IMG/VR virus record: IMGVR_UViG_3300023184_000034
Span: 97,030-161,029 of that record
DNA: 64,000 nucleotides
Direction: 5' to 3' (one strand)
Origin: a virus
Of the stretch, positions 30,825 through 54,776 are shown in pieces. The number at the start of each line of letters is the position of its first letter. Positions within the stretch are counted from its first letter, which is position 1. The translations under genes were made by a program, and so were the position numbers. The notes beneath the pieces were generated by a model. It saw nothing but the letters and a program-made list of their open reading frames with translations. It was not told the DNA's origin and searched no databases.

Positions 30825-33478
30825 ACGGTTATCCTATTATTTTTGAATATTAAATATTTATCGTCAGCATAACCACCTGCGGAAGATAATGTGTATCTAT
30901 CTATTGTGTAATCCAACGAATTAAAATCAAAGTTGTTGAATTTGATATTTCTCAATATAGTATCGGCTGTTTCTGGCTTGCAGAAACACAGTGGTATTGC
31001 TAGTATATAGTCCAATTCGGCTTTGTTACCTGGCTGAATACTACGCATCCAAAGTGGCAAATAGTTGCGTTCAGTTGCTCCAACAGCACCCAATCTAGTT
31101 TGCCAATTTGTTATGCTGTTTGGAAAATACACACTGGGTCTTGGATTGCTGGCGCTGTATCCAGTACTGTCAACAGTGACATTGAAATTGGGTCTGTCAT
31201 TGTACAAACTATTGGCATTGAGGGCGGACAACTGAGTACTGTAAAAATCCAAATTACTATCAACACTGATGTCTTGTGATATTGAACTTTTTGTTTTTAT
31301 GCTCAATGCTTTATGTTGACCGTTTGGTTCCGCCGGATCTATCATTTGTATATACACTACTTCGTACATTTGCTCGCCTGTAACAGTGTCCGTGGCCACA
31401 GCCTTTTTGAGACTACTAAACTGAAATCTTTTCTTTTTGTTGTTCAGACCCATTGCGCCTATGTAGGCAGCTGCATTTGTAGTTTGTATTCCCGCATACA
31501 CCAACATGGTCAAACTAGTTTGAACTCCAAAATTTGGATCGTTTGATCTATATATGCTGCCTGGTGAAAAAACAGATGCATTGTTTATGAAATTATTCCA
31601 TGCGGATCGTTGTGCTGGCACCAAGAACGGTCTAGCAACAATGTTGCTGTAAAACATGGTGTTGGGTGTAGTAACTGCAATATTAAAAGTTTGTGCAATT
31701 GCACTATAGCCATATTGATCATATGCTTTAACTGTGAAAAAGTAACTGCGGTCAAACAAACCAGCGGAACGGTCAAAGGTTGTTTGCCCACCATCGAATC
31801 GGATCAACCCTGAAGTTTGAGTAATGTTGTTGTAGAACTGATTAACTGTGCCAATTATTTCGCCATCCCCGTTGAGTTCAAGTCCCGGAGGCAACTGACT
31901 CAGACTACCGTCTGGATTAACATCGTTTAACTCGTATGATACCACAGCACCTGTTACAGAAGTTTCAGCAACAATTTTTAGTGTACACAAAAAATCTGCT
32001 GGAATTGATCCCAGCTTGGTTGGCGTGATCCATGTGATAACACTGTTGATGCTGCCCAAAATAGTTATATTGAATTTACGACTGGCATTGCTGATTTCGT
32101 CTAAATTATCTCCAGGTCTGCTGGCGGTGAGTGTGAACACATACTGTGTTGTGACTGCTGGTTGATATGGAATTATTCCATACAGGTCACCATCCAGCTC
32201 ATCAAACTGAACACCGGGTGGAAGTTTGCTCAGTGTTCCTGTATAAAACACAGTGCTGTTTGGTATGTCCACAATTAGTGGAGATGTCACGGTTAATCGA
32301 TATCTAGTGGGTGTCAATTGCTGTACATTTGATATTGTGTAAATTTTATCAGTTGCGTTATCCAAGTAATAATTTAACGTAAAATATTGACCAATTTGCG
32401 GAACTGTTGTGTTGTTTGCAGTATTTACAGTGACAAACACACTGCCAGCAACATTGTCTGTGGATGACAATTTATAAGCCACCACATACACTTCTTCGTT
32501 GGTGGCTGATATTCTAAAACTCACATCAGTATTATCATACAGTGCAACGGGCACAGTCAAATAATTGTTAGATCTAAACAGTCCTAAATTACCATCAGTG
32601 ATCCAAACTGGTTTTCTAACATATGTTGAGTCTGCTGTGAAACTGCCTGCTGAGTTGCCCAGTGTGGTGCTGTCTGCTCTAAACTCGTCAGACCCAGTTA
32701 CAAATATTTTAAAAATGCGCTGTGCGTAATTGACGCCGTCAGTAACAGTGACTTTGAATTGATAGTTTAAACTTAGAGTTTGTACAACTTTAGTTTTTAT
32801 AGAATAATCAAATATCACATTGTCGTAGTGGTAAGTGTCAAAACCATTGGTTGGACGTAATCCAAAATCAAACACCGCTACATCAAACCCCTGTTCATCA
32901 TAATTACCCACTCCATCGTTGACGGTTATTCTCGGAGCAGGTTTTACATAGCCACTGATAACACCATCTCGGCTTAGTGATAAGCCTGGCGGAAGTGTGC
33001 CGTCACCATCTGCAATGAAAAATTTCAAAGCCTGGCCAATGGCTATGTCTAAGTCAGTGACTTCCAGTGCATAAGATATGTACGTTTGATCAACGGTGTA
33101 ATATTGTTTGTTGTCTCCGACTGGCAATAATCCTGCAGGTGTAACAAACACAGGGGGATTAAATCCACTTATGATTATGCCAAATGTTCTGTCAGCAATG
33201 TCAGTTCTGAGATATTTGGGAGGAACAACACTGGTATTGTAAATATCTTTACTGGCTCGAATACAAAATTTATAGTTGGTGGTGTTGGCCACAATGTAAG
33301 GACTGCCTATGATACTACTGCCAACAATTGACAATCCGCTGGGTAATTCTCCGCTGATAACTTTAAAAGCTACACCTGTGATATCACCAGTCAATGGCAA
33401 TGGTATACTCACTGTTATTTGTTCAGGAAAGGTGCCTAATGAATATCCACTAGGTTGAGTCCAGATGCTTAAGGCCAT
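30821..33478 (-). CDS. Large structural protein with Ig-like (He_PIG/cadherin-type) repeats
   Basis: 885 residues. N-terminus MALSIWTQPSGYSLGTFPEQ is characteristic of a cyanophage virion protein. Several putative-Ig repeats are visible, each with a LPxGLxL...GxIxG turn: SGELPSGLSIVGSSIIGSP, LPPGLSLSRDGVISGY, LPPGVQFDELDGDLYGI and LPPGLELNGDGEIIG. Such domains are found in receptor-binding and baseplate-peripheral proteins. Probably part of the tail-fibre or baseplate decoration; no enzyme motif seen. Confidence 0.75.
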   Translation of the reverse strand: MALSIWTQPSGYSLGTFPEQITVSIPLPLTGDITGVAFKVISGELPSGLSIVGSSIIGSPYIVANTTNYKFCIRASKDIYNTSVVPPKYLRTDIADRTFGIIISGFNPPVFVTPAGLLPVGDNKQYYTVDQTYISYALEVTDLDIAIGQALKFFIADGDGTLPPGLSLSRDGVISGYVKPAPRITVNDGVGNYDEQGFDVAVFDFGLRPTNGFDTYHYDNVIFDYSIKTKVVQTLSLNYQFKVTVTDGVNYAQRIFKIFVTGSDEFRADSTTLGNSAGSFTADSTYVRKPVWITDGNLGLFRSNNYLTVPVALYDNTDVSFRISATNEEVYVVAYKLSSTDNVAGSVFVTVNTANNTTVPQIGQYFTLNYYLDNATDKIYTISNVQQLTPTRYRLTVTSPLIVDIPNSTVFYTGTLSKLPPGVQFDELDGDLYGIIPYQPAVTTQYVFTLTASRPGDNLDEISNASRKFNITILGSINSVITWITPTKLGSIPADFLCTLKIVAETSVTGAVVSYELNDVNPDGSLSQLPPGLELNGDGEIIGTVNQFYNNITQTSGLIRFDGGQTTFDRSAGLFDRSYFFTVKAYDQYGYSAIAQTFNIAVTTPNTMFYSNIVARPFLVPAQRSAWNNFINNASVFSPGSIYRSNDPNFGVQTSLTMLVYAGIQTTNAAAYIGAMGLNNKKKRFQFSSLKKAVATDTVTGEQMYEVVYIQMIDPAEPNGQHKALSIKTKSSISQDISVDSNLDFYSTQLSALNANSLYNDRPNFNVTVDSTGYSASNPRPSVYFPNSITNWQTRLGAVGATERNYLPLWMRSIQPGNKAELDYILAIPLCFCKPETADTILRNIKFNNFDFNSLDYTIDRYTLSSAGGYADDKYLIFKNNRITV
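30855..30862 (-). promoter_or_regulatory. Late promoter motif GATAAATA inside the 3' end of the 885-residue gene
   Basis: Minus-strand CGATAAATATT, 30 bases before ATG 30824, within the last codons of the upstream gene. Would give separate late transcription of the 294-residue gene. Confidence 0.45.
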
Positions 33479-33491
33479 TAATCAGACTCCA

Positions 33492-34808
33492 TTATTGTAT
33501 TCTATACCATGTGGTATTGCTTGTTCTGTATATGTATTGGTATGTTGCATATGGTGCTATTACACCAGCAGCAAGTGCGCCTAACAATGTGGGTCCTGCA
33601 GTTAATGCAAGCGTAACTGTGTTATCATGTATCACAAATCTCACCACCTGCCCGTCTGTGGGTGCGGGCGGAAATGTCAACGTTGCTGTGTAACCAGATG
33701 CAGTCACTAACAAAATATTATTGACAACTGTGGTGCTCAGTGCATACACAGCAGTTGAACTCACAGTGATATAATTTGCCCCCTGTAACCCAATTGATTG
33801 CACAGTGCCAGATACTGTTAAATTGCCAATCACAGACAAATTGTTTTTGACAGTGGTGGTGCCTGTGACAGCGCCAATTGACAGTGTGGTGGCCGAACCA
33901 CCAAACGCAATGGTGGTTGCTGTGGTATTAACTAAATTAAACACTGTTTGTGCAGTTGATATTTGGCTGGCTGTGGCGTTGCCAATATTAGGAGTGACCA
34001 GGGTTGGGCCAGTGGCAAACACCAAAGAACCCGAGCCTGTTTCGTCACTGATAACACTGCGTAATTGTATGCTGCTGGTCAATGCAAATTGATCTAATCT
34101 GCCAGTGGATGTGGCCAACACACCCGAAGTGGGCAATGTTAGATTGGTAATTCCTGTGGACGTCAGTGTGATATTGCCAGCGCCGGTTGCTGTTAAATTT
34201 GTACCCAGGGACAGTATGTTCCCGCTTACTTTTATACCAGGTTCAGCCACGGCACCAAAATCATAATCGTTTGCCAAGGGTGTGGTAAATCCGCTGCCAG
34301 TGCCAGTGCCATTGAGGTCCACAGTAAATCCCTTGGCAAATCGTTGCCACCCAGTTGGTCGGGTTATTGTGCCAAAGTCTGCATTGATGTTTGGAGTTGT
34401 GGACATGGCCACTGAAAACAAGCTGTTGCTGACATTTGGATCAATTCCATAAATTGTGGTTTGTGTGTCCCCGCCGTAGATGTAACGACTGTTTAGGTTT
34501 AAATTTCCAGCCAAGGTTGGAGTTGTGTCACGGGACAATGTGGTTGTGCCTTGTAAATTCACAGTGTTGGCTGTGTTGGTGATAACAACTGAGCTGTCAG
34601 TACTGGTTAATGTTTTAAATTCTAGAAGGGTAGCAGCCTTGGTTTTAAAAACGCCCGTGCCACCGCCCACGTTAGCACCAGTTGAAATGCCAACTTCTAT
34701 GTTTAATGCAGCAAAATTTGCATTTACTTTGATAAATGCTGTGCGTAAATCGTCGCCAGTACCGTCATTTGCGTAGCTACCTAAGAATATTTCTTGTATT
34801 GTTGACAT
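33492..34808 (-). CDS. Tail-fibre/adhesin-like structural protein
   Basis: 438 residues. Shares the N-terminal NDGTGDDLRTAFIKVNANF module with the 813- and 4710-residue proteins. The middle is Thr/Gly/Asn-rich beta sequence (TTLSRDTTPTLAGNLNLNSR, SGNILSLGTNLTATGAGNIT) typical of phage fibres. C-terminus ATYQYIYRTSNTTWYRIQ resembles the end of several fibre tips. SD GGAACAG before ATG 34808. Confidence 0.75.
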   Translation of the reverse strand: MSTIQEIFLGSYANDGTGDDLRTAFIKVNANFAALNIEVGISTGANVGGGTGVFKTKAATLLEFKTLTSTDSSVVITNTANTVNLQGTTTLSRDTTPTLAGNLNLNSRYIYGGDTQTTIYGIDPNVSNSLFSVAMSTTPNINADFGTITRPTGWQRFAKGFTVDLNGTGTGSGFTTPLANDYDFGAVAEPGIKVSGNILSLGTNLTATGAGNITLTSTGITNLTLPTSGVLATSTGRLDQFALTSSIQLRSVISDETGSGSLVFATGPTLVTPNIGNATASQISTAQTVFNLVNTTATTIAFGGSATTLSIGAVTGTTTVKNNLSVIGNLTVSGTVQSIGLQGANYITVSSTAVYALSTTVVNNILLVTASGYTATLTFPPAPTDGQVVRFVIHDNTVTLALTAGPTLLGALAAGVIAPYATYQYIYRTSNTTWYRIQ

Positions 34809-34821
34809 AATCTGTTCCGTT

Positions 34822-35601
34822 TTATATATTTACCGTTTCTAGGAACTCTAAAGTCTTGATGAGTTCAGCATACTTCTTAGGGCTCAAATAGGGCGCCAAT
34901 GCCATGCGATTGTGTCCCGGCACATACTGATTCAAGTTGCTGGTGCTACTGAGCTGTTTGACACCGTTGTCAATGTAAGTTTGATTCATTGTGACCACAG
35001 TCACAGTGGTGGCTTTGATATCCACAAGATTGCGACCAATATGCACATCGGTTGGCGCGGCTCCTATTTTGCGGGCAAACTGCACTAATTCCAATGCGGC
35101 ATTGGGTTTGATAATGTATCCGTAGGCACCCCAGATAAACTCTCCTACACCGTGCCAAGTGCCTTTGGCAGGTTGATGCCAAACTCCCACAGGTTCGTTC
35201 ATATGTTTTTGAACGTTTTCAGTATAGATTTCCGTGGTGTCAAACACATCAAATGGATCCAGTTTCAGTACACCGTCAAACTGATCCAGTATGTCTTCGG
35301 GCAGTGGTCGAACAAACACGCCATCATGTTCCAAGATAATAATGGGTTCATTCAACTTCACACACTTCATCCACAGTTCAAAGTGACTGAGAAAGCAACC
35401 TTGATGTCCTGGATTGTCAATGATGTCTCTAGTTATAAAACGTGTGATGCCATACTTGGCAAACAGTTCAGGCGCATCATATCCCAGTACCGCATTGTGT
35501 ACTTGGGGCTCAATGCCAAACTTGTGCGCAGCCTCAATGGCTTCTGCACCAACCTTACGGCTGTGTTTACTTTGTTGTAGAATAATAACAAATGCTTGCA
35601 T
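34822..35601 (-). CDS. Glycosyltransferase family 25 (LPS-type)
   Basis: 259 residues. GT25 signatures: GCFLSHFELWMKCVKLNEP, then IIILEHDGVF where the ExD-type motif binds the nucleotide-sugar metal, and WGAYGYIIKPNAALELV. GT25 enzymes add galactose or glucose to LPS or to hydroxylysine. It is sandwiched between fibre genes with one-base stop/start overlap (TAATG), so its acceptor may be a fibre protein rather than host LPS; this is inference from context. Confidence 0.85.
   Translation of the reverse strand: MQAFVIILQQSKHSRKVGAEAIEAAHKFGIEPQVHNAVLGYDAPELFAKYGITRFITRDIIDNPGHQGCFLSHFELWMKCVKLNEPIIILEHDGVFVRPLPEDILDQFDGVLKLDPFDVFDTTEIYTENVQKHMNEPVGVWHQPAKGTWHGVGEFIWGAYGYIIKPNAALELVQFARKIGAAPTDVHIGRNLVDIKATTVTVVTMNQTYIDNGVKQLSSTSNLNQYVPGHNRMALAPYLSPKKYAELIKTLEFLETVNI
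34827..34834 (-). promoter_or_regulatory. Late promoter motif GGTAAATA
   Basis: Minus-strand ACGGTAAATATATAA, overlapping the last codons of the GT25 gene, 19 bases before ATG 34808. Confidence 0.4.
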
Positions 35602-38041
35602 TACATTAATTCTTCAATAATGCAATAGACACTACCCAGTTGATATTGTGTTGGCGTATCTCTCATCATAGCAGTTACTCTATACACTTTATGATAACTA
35701 TGATCTGATATAACCATCTCAGCTTTGTCCCCAACATGTTCAAACACTACGGGATTAAATTGTTGCCAGCCAATGGCAGCACCGGTTGTTGAATATCCAA
35801 ATATATTTGTACCGTTGTTGGCAGATATTGTTACGTTTGCACCATTTATTCCAATGTAACGAAATTCTACGTTTATACTGCCCGCGGTGGGCGAGACTGC
35901 TCTAATGGATAAACGATCTCTGTTCACAACATTAGTATTAACGGTTAACATTGTTGTGTTGGTGGTTGACGTGTTGGTTATTCTATTAACATATGCGGTG
36001 GATTGTACGGTAGTATCTGGGAAGGTTAATGAACCGTTAGTGCCAAATGTAAAGTCTTTATTAGAATATGTTCCTATTCCGGGAGGACTTGTTACCACAG
36101 CATATCTAGTACGGATAACTAAATTTTCTTCTGGATCAGTTTGAATGATGTTGGGAACAATCAGTTTACCATTGCTCATCAAGGTCACTGATTCACTGCC
36201 TGATGTGATTTTCACACTGGTCAACAATGCTTGCCAAGTGGCGTAGCTGTCTCGAACAACTATCAATGCACTTCTAAGTTCATTATACGCTGAGGTTGTG
36301 ATAGGAGGCTGAAATATCAGCGGCAGTGGTGGACTGGATGGTGATTGTTGTATTTGATAAGCTGTTAACAGCTGAGCTATCAACCCAGCGGCAGTTGGGC
36401 CAGTTGCCTGCCATGCTATAAATGGCCAATTAGAAGATGTAAGACCAAGATTATTGGCCTGTGCCTGATAACTGGCTCGTACAGCTTCCCAAGCAGTCAA
36501 GCTATCGGTATAGGCTGTGGCAGCGGCAGTAATTTCAACATCACTTGCTTGACCAATAACAGCTGAGTTGGGCAATGATAAATTACCATCTGTGCTAAAG
36601 TTCCAAGCCGCGTGGGCTGAGAAATTTGCAGTGGAGGCTTGTACTTGTACATTGCCACTGTTGACCAATCTAACATATTGAGTATCAGTGCCTAGATATA
36701 GTTCAGTGGTGCCACCGGCTGATGCCAAATGTATGTGATCACCTTCAGCGGCTGTGGGATAAATTAATAATGCTTGATAAGCATTGGCACCGCTTGCGGG
36801 TTTGAGTTTCATAGCAAGCGGATCAAAAGTGCTGCCTTCGGTAATAACGCCACCACTAGGTAATGTTAATGCACCATCTGTGCCAAAACTCCACTCTTTT
36901 CTGCCACCAGAAGTTTGTGTTGCAACTTGTAAAATTTTGTTAAGATCAGCGGTAATGTTAGAATAACTTGAGCTTAATCTATGTAAGGTAAGCCCTGATG
37001 GAAAAGTTGTTGTACCAGTTGTGCCAAATTGCCATAGTCTGCCAGCACTGGCAGTCCCTGTTTCAATCTGAAACTCTTTATCAACACTACAGGTAAAGTT
37101 AACTGTGTTTGGACCTCTTGGTGCCCCCAGTACAAGCCCTGTTGGGAATGTGGTGTTACCAGTTGAGCCAAGACTCAGTGTGTGAACACCGTTGACCAAA
37201 CTACTTACACTGCCAGCGGCCGCGTAGGTAACTTCTTTAGTTGTGGTGTTGTAATATAACACATTGGATGTTGCTGTGGCAGTTCTAATCGGTGCCACAT
37301 AGAAACTATCTGTTTGAGCTGCAACGCCATTGACTGCTGAGCCAGTGGCATTTAGTATGATTGTGTTGGCCGCTTGGCTGGTAGCACCCGCATTGGCGCC
37401 AACTGCTATAGATTGGGCACCTTGATTTTGATTCCCGGCCTGGTAACCAACGGCCACGGCATTTGCGCCTTGTGAGCCATTGGCAGAACCAGCACCAACT
37501 GCCACTGCACCACTACCTTGACCCGTATACCCTGAGAGATAGCCAACGGCCACGCCATAGGTACCTTGTGCGTTATAACCTGCGGCGCTGCCAACAGCAG
37601 TTGCCCAACCGCCTTGATTTTGATTGCCTGCATTCATGCCAATGGCTACAGCAATCTGACCCTGATTGGTTACACCAGCAATATTTCCAATAGCAACTGC
37701 ACCAGCGGCTTGTGAAGTCAGTCCAGCATTAGCGCCAATTGCTATTTTAGTTGGACCACTTGCACCAGCTGTGTTGACCACTGGCCAAACGGCCGGAGCC
37801 GCCCCAGTTAATAATATTTTGTTATTGGCATCGTCATAGGTCACTGTGATGTTGGTGTGACTGGCATGATTGAACAAGGGTGCCGCATAGTCCTGCGCCA
37901 ACTCTCTCAAGTCTGCCGCAGTGCCACCTGTCAAGGTATACAGTTCAGTGAAGTTTGCATTGGCTTTTACAAATGCATTACGTAGTGTATCACCTGTTTT
38001 GTCGTTAGCACTTGCACCAACTAGGATATTTTGTTTAGCCA

Positions 38042-38042
<1 letters not shown>
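35601..38042 (-). CDS. Tail fibre/adhesin with YadA-head-like repeats
   Basis: 813 residues. N-terminus has the NDKTGDTLRNAFVKANANF module. Residues about 95-230 contain nine or so repeats of the AVAxGxxAG type (AVAIGNIAGVTNQGQ, AVAVGYQAGNQNQGA), the pattern of the left-handed beta-roll in YadA/Hep_Hag trimeric adhesins. The rest is fibre-like, with repeated LPSGG/LPNSA phrases and a NFSTDGNLSLPNSA unit. Probably trimeric and receptor-binding. Coupled by TAATG to the 4710-residue gene before it. Confidence 0.8.
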
Positions 38043-52174
<14,132 letters not shown>

Positions 52175-52177
52175 TTA

Positions 52178-52504
52178 TTAAACTCCGAAGCTGGAACCGC
52201 AACCGCATGTTGATTTTGCGTTGGGATTTGTTATACTGAATGTGCTGCCTTGTAGATCTTCTTTGTAATCTATTTCTGCGCCTGTGAGATATTGCATGCT
52301 CATTGCGTCTACCAATACCTTAACATCGCTGGTTAGTGGAATCTCAAAATCATCTTCGTTCATCATTTCATCAAATGTGAATCCGTAACTGAATCCACTA
52401 CACCCGCCGCCTTGAACAAATGTACGTAAAGACAGGTTTGGATTGTTTTCTTCTAGTAGAAGATCTAGTATTTTTAGTTTGGCAGAATTGGAAATAGTGA
52501 TCAT
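52178..52504 (-). CDS. A-type iron-sulfur carrier (IscA/ErpA/HesB-like)
   Basis: 108 residues from ATG 52504 (AAGGAACACT upstream); the frame reaches a TTG at 52531 that lies in the promoter. Three conserved cysteines are present: [11 protein letters not shown] and the C-terminal CGCG ([11 protein letters not shown]). These proteins hand Fe-S clusters to apo-enzymes. Central [18 protein letters not shown] and [13 protein letters not shown]-type segments match the family. It precedes the giant fibre gene in one late operon. A role in supplying clusters to the phage radical SAM enzymes is tempting but unproven. Confidence 0.92.
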   Translation of the reverse strand: MITISNSAKLKILDLLLEENNPNLSLRTFVQGGGCSGFSYGFTFDEMMNEDDFEIPLTSDVKVLVDAMSMQYLTGAEIDYKEDLQGSTFSITNPNAKSTCGCGSSFGV

Positions 52505-52521
52505 AGTGTTCCTTGATATAG

Positions 52522-52529
52522 TATTTATC
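52522..52529 (-). promoter_or_regulatory. Late promoter GATAAATAC
   Basis: Minus-strand TTGATAAATACTATATC, 18 bases before ATG 52504. It would drive the Fe-S carrier and the fibre operon down to about 28.9 kb. A palindrome AAGGTT-TTTAT-AACCTT (52531-52547) separates it from the plus-strand gene. Confidence 0.65.
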
Positions 52530-52558
52530 AAAGGTTTTTATAACCTTAATGTAAATAC

Positions 52559-52849
52559 ATGATGTTCATTGGTACAGAATTTCGTCAAACACAATATGTT
52601 CGCAGCAGCAATCGCGGCAAGCACCACACCTATGTTAGAAACAAAACTGTGGTGGTTTTAAAGTGTGATGCGTGTAATACTATTTTTACAAGAGACAAGG
52701 GCAACATGGACCCAAACAGATTATCAAACAATTTCTATCATGTTTGTGAGCACTGTGATGCCAAGAAGTTTGCTCAATTAAAAGGCGTTGAAAGCAGGAA
52801 TGTGTGGAGTATGCCTGCCAGTAGCCTCAAGACACTAGACCAACTCTAG
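52559..52849 (+). CDS. Conserved zinc-ribbon protein
   Basis: 96 residues on the plus strand; tandem ATG at 52559 and 52562. Two CxxC pairs (LKCDACNTIF and HVCEHCDAKKF) form a zinc ribbon. The sequence TQYVRSSNRGKHHTYVRNKT is one I recall as conserved in T4-like aquatic phages. The ribosome site is not visible and a TGTAAATA motif (52550-52557) abuts the start, so a leaderless late mRNA is possible. Could be a DNA- or RNA-binding regulator or HNH-like remnant. Its 3' end overlaps the sod gene by 23 bases, convergently. Confidence 0.7.
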   Translation: MMFIGTEFRQTQYVRSSNRGKHHTYVRNKTVVVLKCDACNTIFTRDKGNMDPNRLSNNFYHVCEHCDAKKFAQLKGVESRNVWSMPASSLKTLDQL

Positions 52850-53393
52850 CACTGATAACGTTCCAGTTCATGATTTTCCATTGATTGGCAAGATAGCTTT
52901 TTTTATCAGCTTGGTAGTCAAGAGCCCAGGCGTGTTCCCAAAAATCCACTAGCAACACAATATCCATCCTGATTTCGTGATTTTTAATAGTTTTGACGGA
53001 ACCATCTCGTGCCAAGTATGCCCATCCCGATCCTTGTATCTTCATGGCTGTTTTTTCAAATTCTTCTTTGAATTTGTCAAATGTTTTGAAATGTTTGGTA
53101 ATAAACTCACCAGCTGATCCACTGGGTTCATTTGATGCAGTGGGTTTTTGAAACTGAGTAAAGTACAAGTCGTGTAAAAATGCTCCTGCTTCATTGAAGT
53201 CAGCATCGCCTTCTCCGTCGTTGAACCTAGTCACATACGCCTTGTATAACTTGCCATAGTGATATTTGATGGTGTCTTCACTTTTACTGGGCTCCAATTC
53301 GTCCTTGGCGTACGGCAGCTTTGTCTGCACCAATGTCTTGGGTGTTTTACCCTCGTTCATGGTGATATGTCGTATAAAATTGTACATAACCAT
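52827..53393 (-). CDS. sod: Iron/manganese superoxide dismutase
   Basis: 188 residues if the ATG at 53393 is used; ATG 53360 (MNEGKTPKTLVQ) is an alternative because a TAAATA motif (53391-53400) abuts the first. Converts superoxide to oxygen and peroxide. Family marks: TKLPYAKDELEP, HYGKLYKAYV (first metal His), AFLHDLYF (second His), GSGWAYLARDG, LLVDFWEHAWALDY (Asp and last His) and LANQWKIMNWNVIS. All four metal ligands are present, so it is probably active. No export signal. Iron or manganese preference cannot be told by eye. Confidence 0.92.
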   Translation of the reverse strand: MVMYNFIRHITMNEGKTPKTLVQTKLPYAKDELEPSKSEDTIKYHYGKLYKAYVTRFNDGEGDADFNEAGAFLHDLYFTQFQKPTASNEPSGSAGEFITKHFKTFDKFKEEFEKTAMKIQGSGWAYLARDGSVKTIKNHEIRMDIVLLVDFWEHAWALDYQADKKSYLANQWKIMNWNVISARVGLVS

Positions 53394-53402
53394 ATTTAGC
53401 GA

Positions 53403-53410
53403 TATAAATA
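53403..53410 (+). promoter_or_regulatory. Perfect T4-type late promoter TATAAATA
   Basis: GATATAAATACTC followed by GGAGG and ATG at 53430. The only exact TATAAATA noted upstream of a gene in the window. Confidence 0.7.
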
Positions 53411-53429
53411 CTCTGGAGGATAATATACC

Positions 53430-53720
53430 ATGTTAAACGCAATTAAAAAATTATTTGGAATCAACCCATCAGATGCTGCTGTACAAGTAGAGCCAGCGGC
53501 TCCTTACAAGATCGATCCATTACCTGCTGGTACTGAAGCAGCCATTATAACTACTCCTAATACTGAAGCAGTGGTAGTTGTAGCAGATGCTGTTGTACCA
53601 GCTGAGGTTGTTAAGGCAACGCCTGCTAAACGCGGTCCAGCTAAGCCAAAAGCAGTTAAACCAGCTGTTGTAAAAGCACCAGCGGCTCCTAAAAAGCCAC
53701 GTGCTCCTAAAGCAGTTTAA
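53430..53720 (+). CDS. Small protein with histone H1-like Lys/Ala/Pro tail
   Basis: 96 residues. N-terminus MLNAIKKLFGINPSD could be an amphipathic helix; then acidic/neutral linker; the last 35 residues are KAxPAK-type repeats (AKRGPAKPKAVKPAVV), as in eukaryotic H1 and bacterial AlgP/HctB tails that bind DNA. Late promoter and strong SD (GGAGG) suggest abundant late expression, perhaps as a DNA-condensing virion protein; inference. Its end overlaps uvsE by 14 bases, convergently. Confidence 0.65.
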   Translation: MLNAIKKLFGINPSDAAVQVEPAAPYKIDPLPAGTEAAIITTPNTEAVVVVADAVVPAEVVKATPAKRGPAKPKAVKPAVVKAPAAPKKPRAPKAV

Positions 53721-54729
53721 GTTCTACAGCCCGGTTGTACACTTGGGCACTGGATAAATTCTTGCCCTTGCTTTCGCACATGATGTCAAAGTGTTCCCAG
53801 AAGCTGAGAGCCCAGTCAGTCACAGGTTGATTCCAATACCAGTCACTGTGTGCCCGCATCTTTTGTTTTTTGTAGCCTGCAGCCAGCAGTGCCGCATGGT
53901 CTGGTAACACATCAACGGGATGATCAATCAGCACATCTTCTCTACTCACACTGTAATGGCACACTGGCCTTACACCGCGCCACGAATCAATAATACGTTT
54001 GACTCTATCGTCTGTGGGGTGAATATATTCCCCAGTGCGAATCCAGTGATGGTGAATATCCAACACTAGCGCACAATGATCCACTAGCTCAATGCTGCTA
54101 TCCACACCCCAACAATTTTCATCATTCTCGATGGTAATACAATTACGAGCTTCTGGACTCAGTTTGGTTAGCGTTTCTTTGATTCCTTCTGGACCACGCT
54201 TGCCTGAGATATGCACATTGATCTTCATGTCTTGGAATGTTTTGCCAAATCCCATCCAACGGGCCATGTCAGCATGATATTCAAATTCTTCAATGCTACG
54301 TTCCACAATGCCGGGATTTTCACTGGCCAACACACAGAACTGTCCAGGATGAAAACTGATACGCACATCATGTTTGCGAGCAGCTTCGCCCACTGGGGCA
54401 AATATCCGTTCGCAATGCCGTTGTTGGTCTGGCTGTTGCCACCATGTAATCCAATCTTTTTCTGTGTATCCACTCAGCATTTCTGATCCAATACGCATCA
54501 TTCTGCGTTCAGCAGGCAACTGTGCCACACGTTCAATCATCTTCACAGCGGCGCTGGTGTTGTGATTCATCAGGTCATATTGACGCTGTTCAGCTTCCAG
54601 CGGATGTTCACGAAGCCACCGCATGGTGGTACTGCGACCATTCAGCACCCTGTTGTCGGCATTTACTTTCATACCTCGTACTTCGGAGGCATCATCTAGC
54701 CATTTACAAGCGTAACCAATTCGTTTCAT
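53707..54729 (-). CDS. uvsE: UV damage endonuclease (UvsE/UVDE family)
   Basis: 340 residues from ATG 54729; a TTG at 54738 is also in frame. Nicks DNA 5' to UV photoproducts in an alternative excision repair path. TIM-barrel signatures: RIGYACKWL, HDVRISFHPGQFCVL, FEYHADMARWMGFG, INVHISGKRG, TIENDENCWG and LVLDIHHHWI with metal-binding His, Glu and Asp residues. Near complete length. No good ribosome site. It has its own early promoter, so repair would start soon after infection. Confidence 0.95.
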   Translation of the reverse strand: MKRIGYACKWLDDASEVRGMKVNADNRVLNGRSTTMRWLREHPLEAEQRQYDLMNHNTSAAVKMIERVAQLPAERRMMRIGSEMLSGYTEKDWITWWQQPDQQRHCERIFAPVGEAARKHDVRISFHPGQFCVLASENPGIVERSIEEFEYHADMARWMGFGKTFQDMKINVHISGKRGPEGIKETLTKLSPEARNCITIENDENCWGVDSSIELVDHCALVLDIHHHWIRTGEYIHPTDDRVKRIIDSWRGVRPVCHYSVSREDVLIDHPVDVLPDHAALLAAGYKKQKMRAHSDWYWNQPVTDWALSFWEHFDIMCESKGKNLSSAQVYNRAVELKLL

Positions 54730-54750
54730 AATACACAATCAATAAAAATA

Positions 54751-54776
54751 GACATGTTATATTATAACACCATGTC
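54751..54776 (-). terminator. Terminator-like hairpin before uvsE
   Basis: Minus strand GACATG (54776-54771), 14-base loop with GTTATA/TATAAC pairing, CATGTC (54756-54751), then TATTTTTATT. It could end transcription from the PTPS/membrane-protein genes. The uvsE -10 element lies in its loop. Confidence 0.55.
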
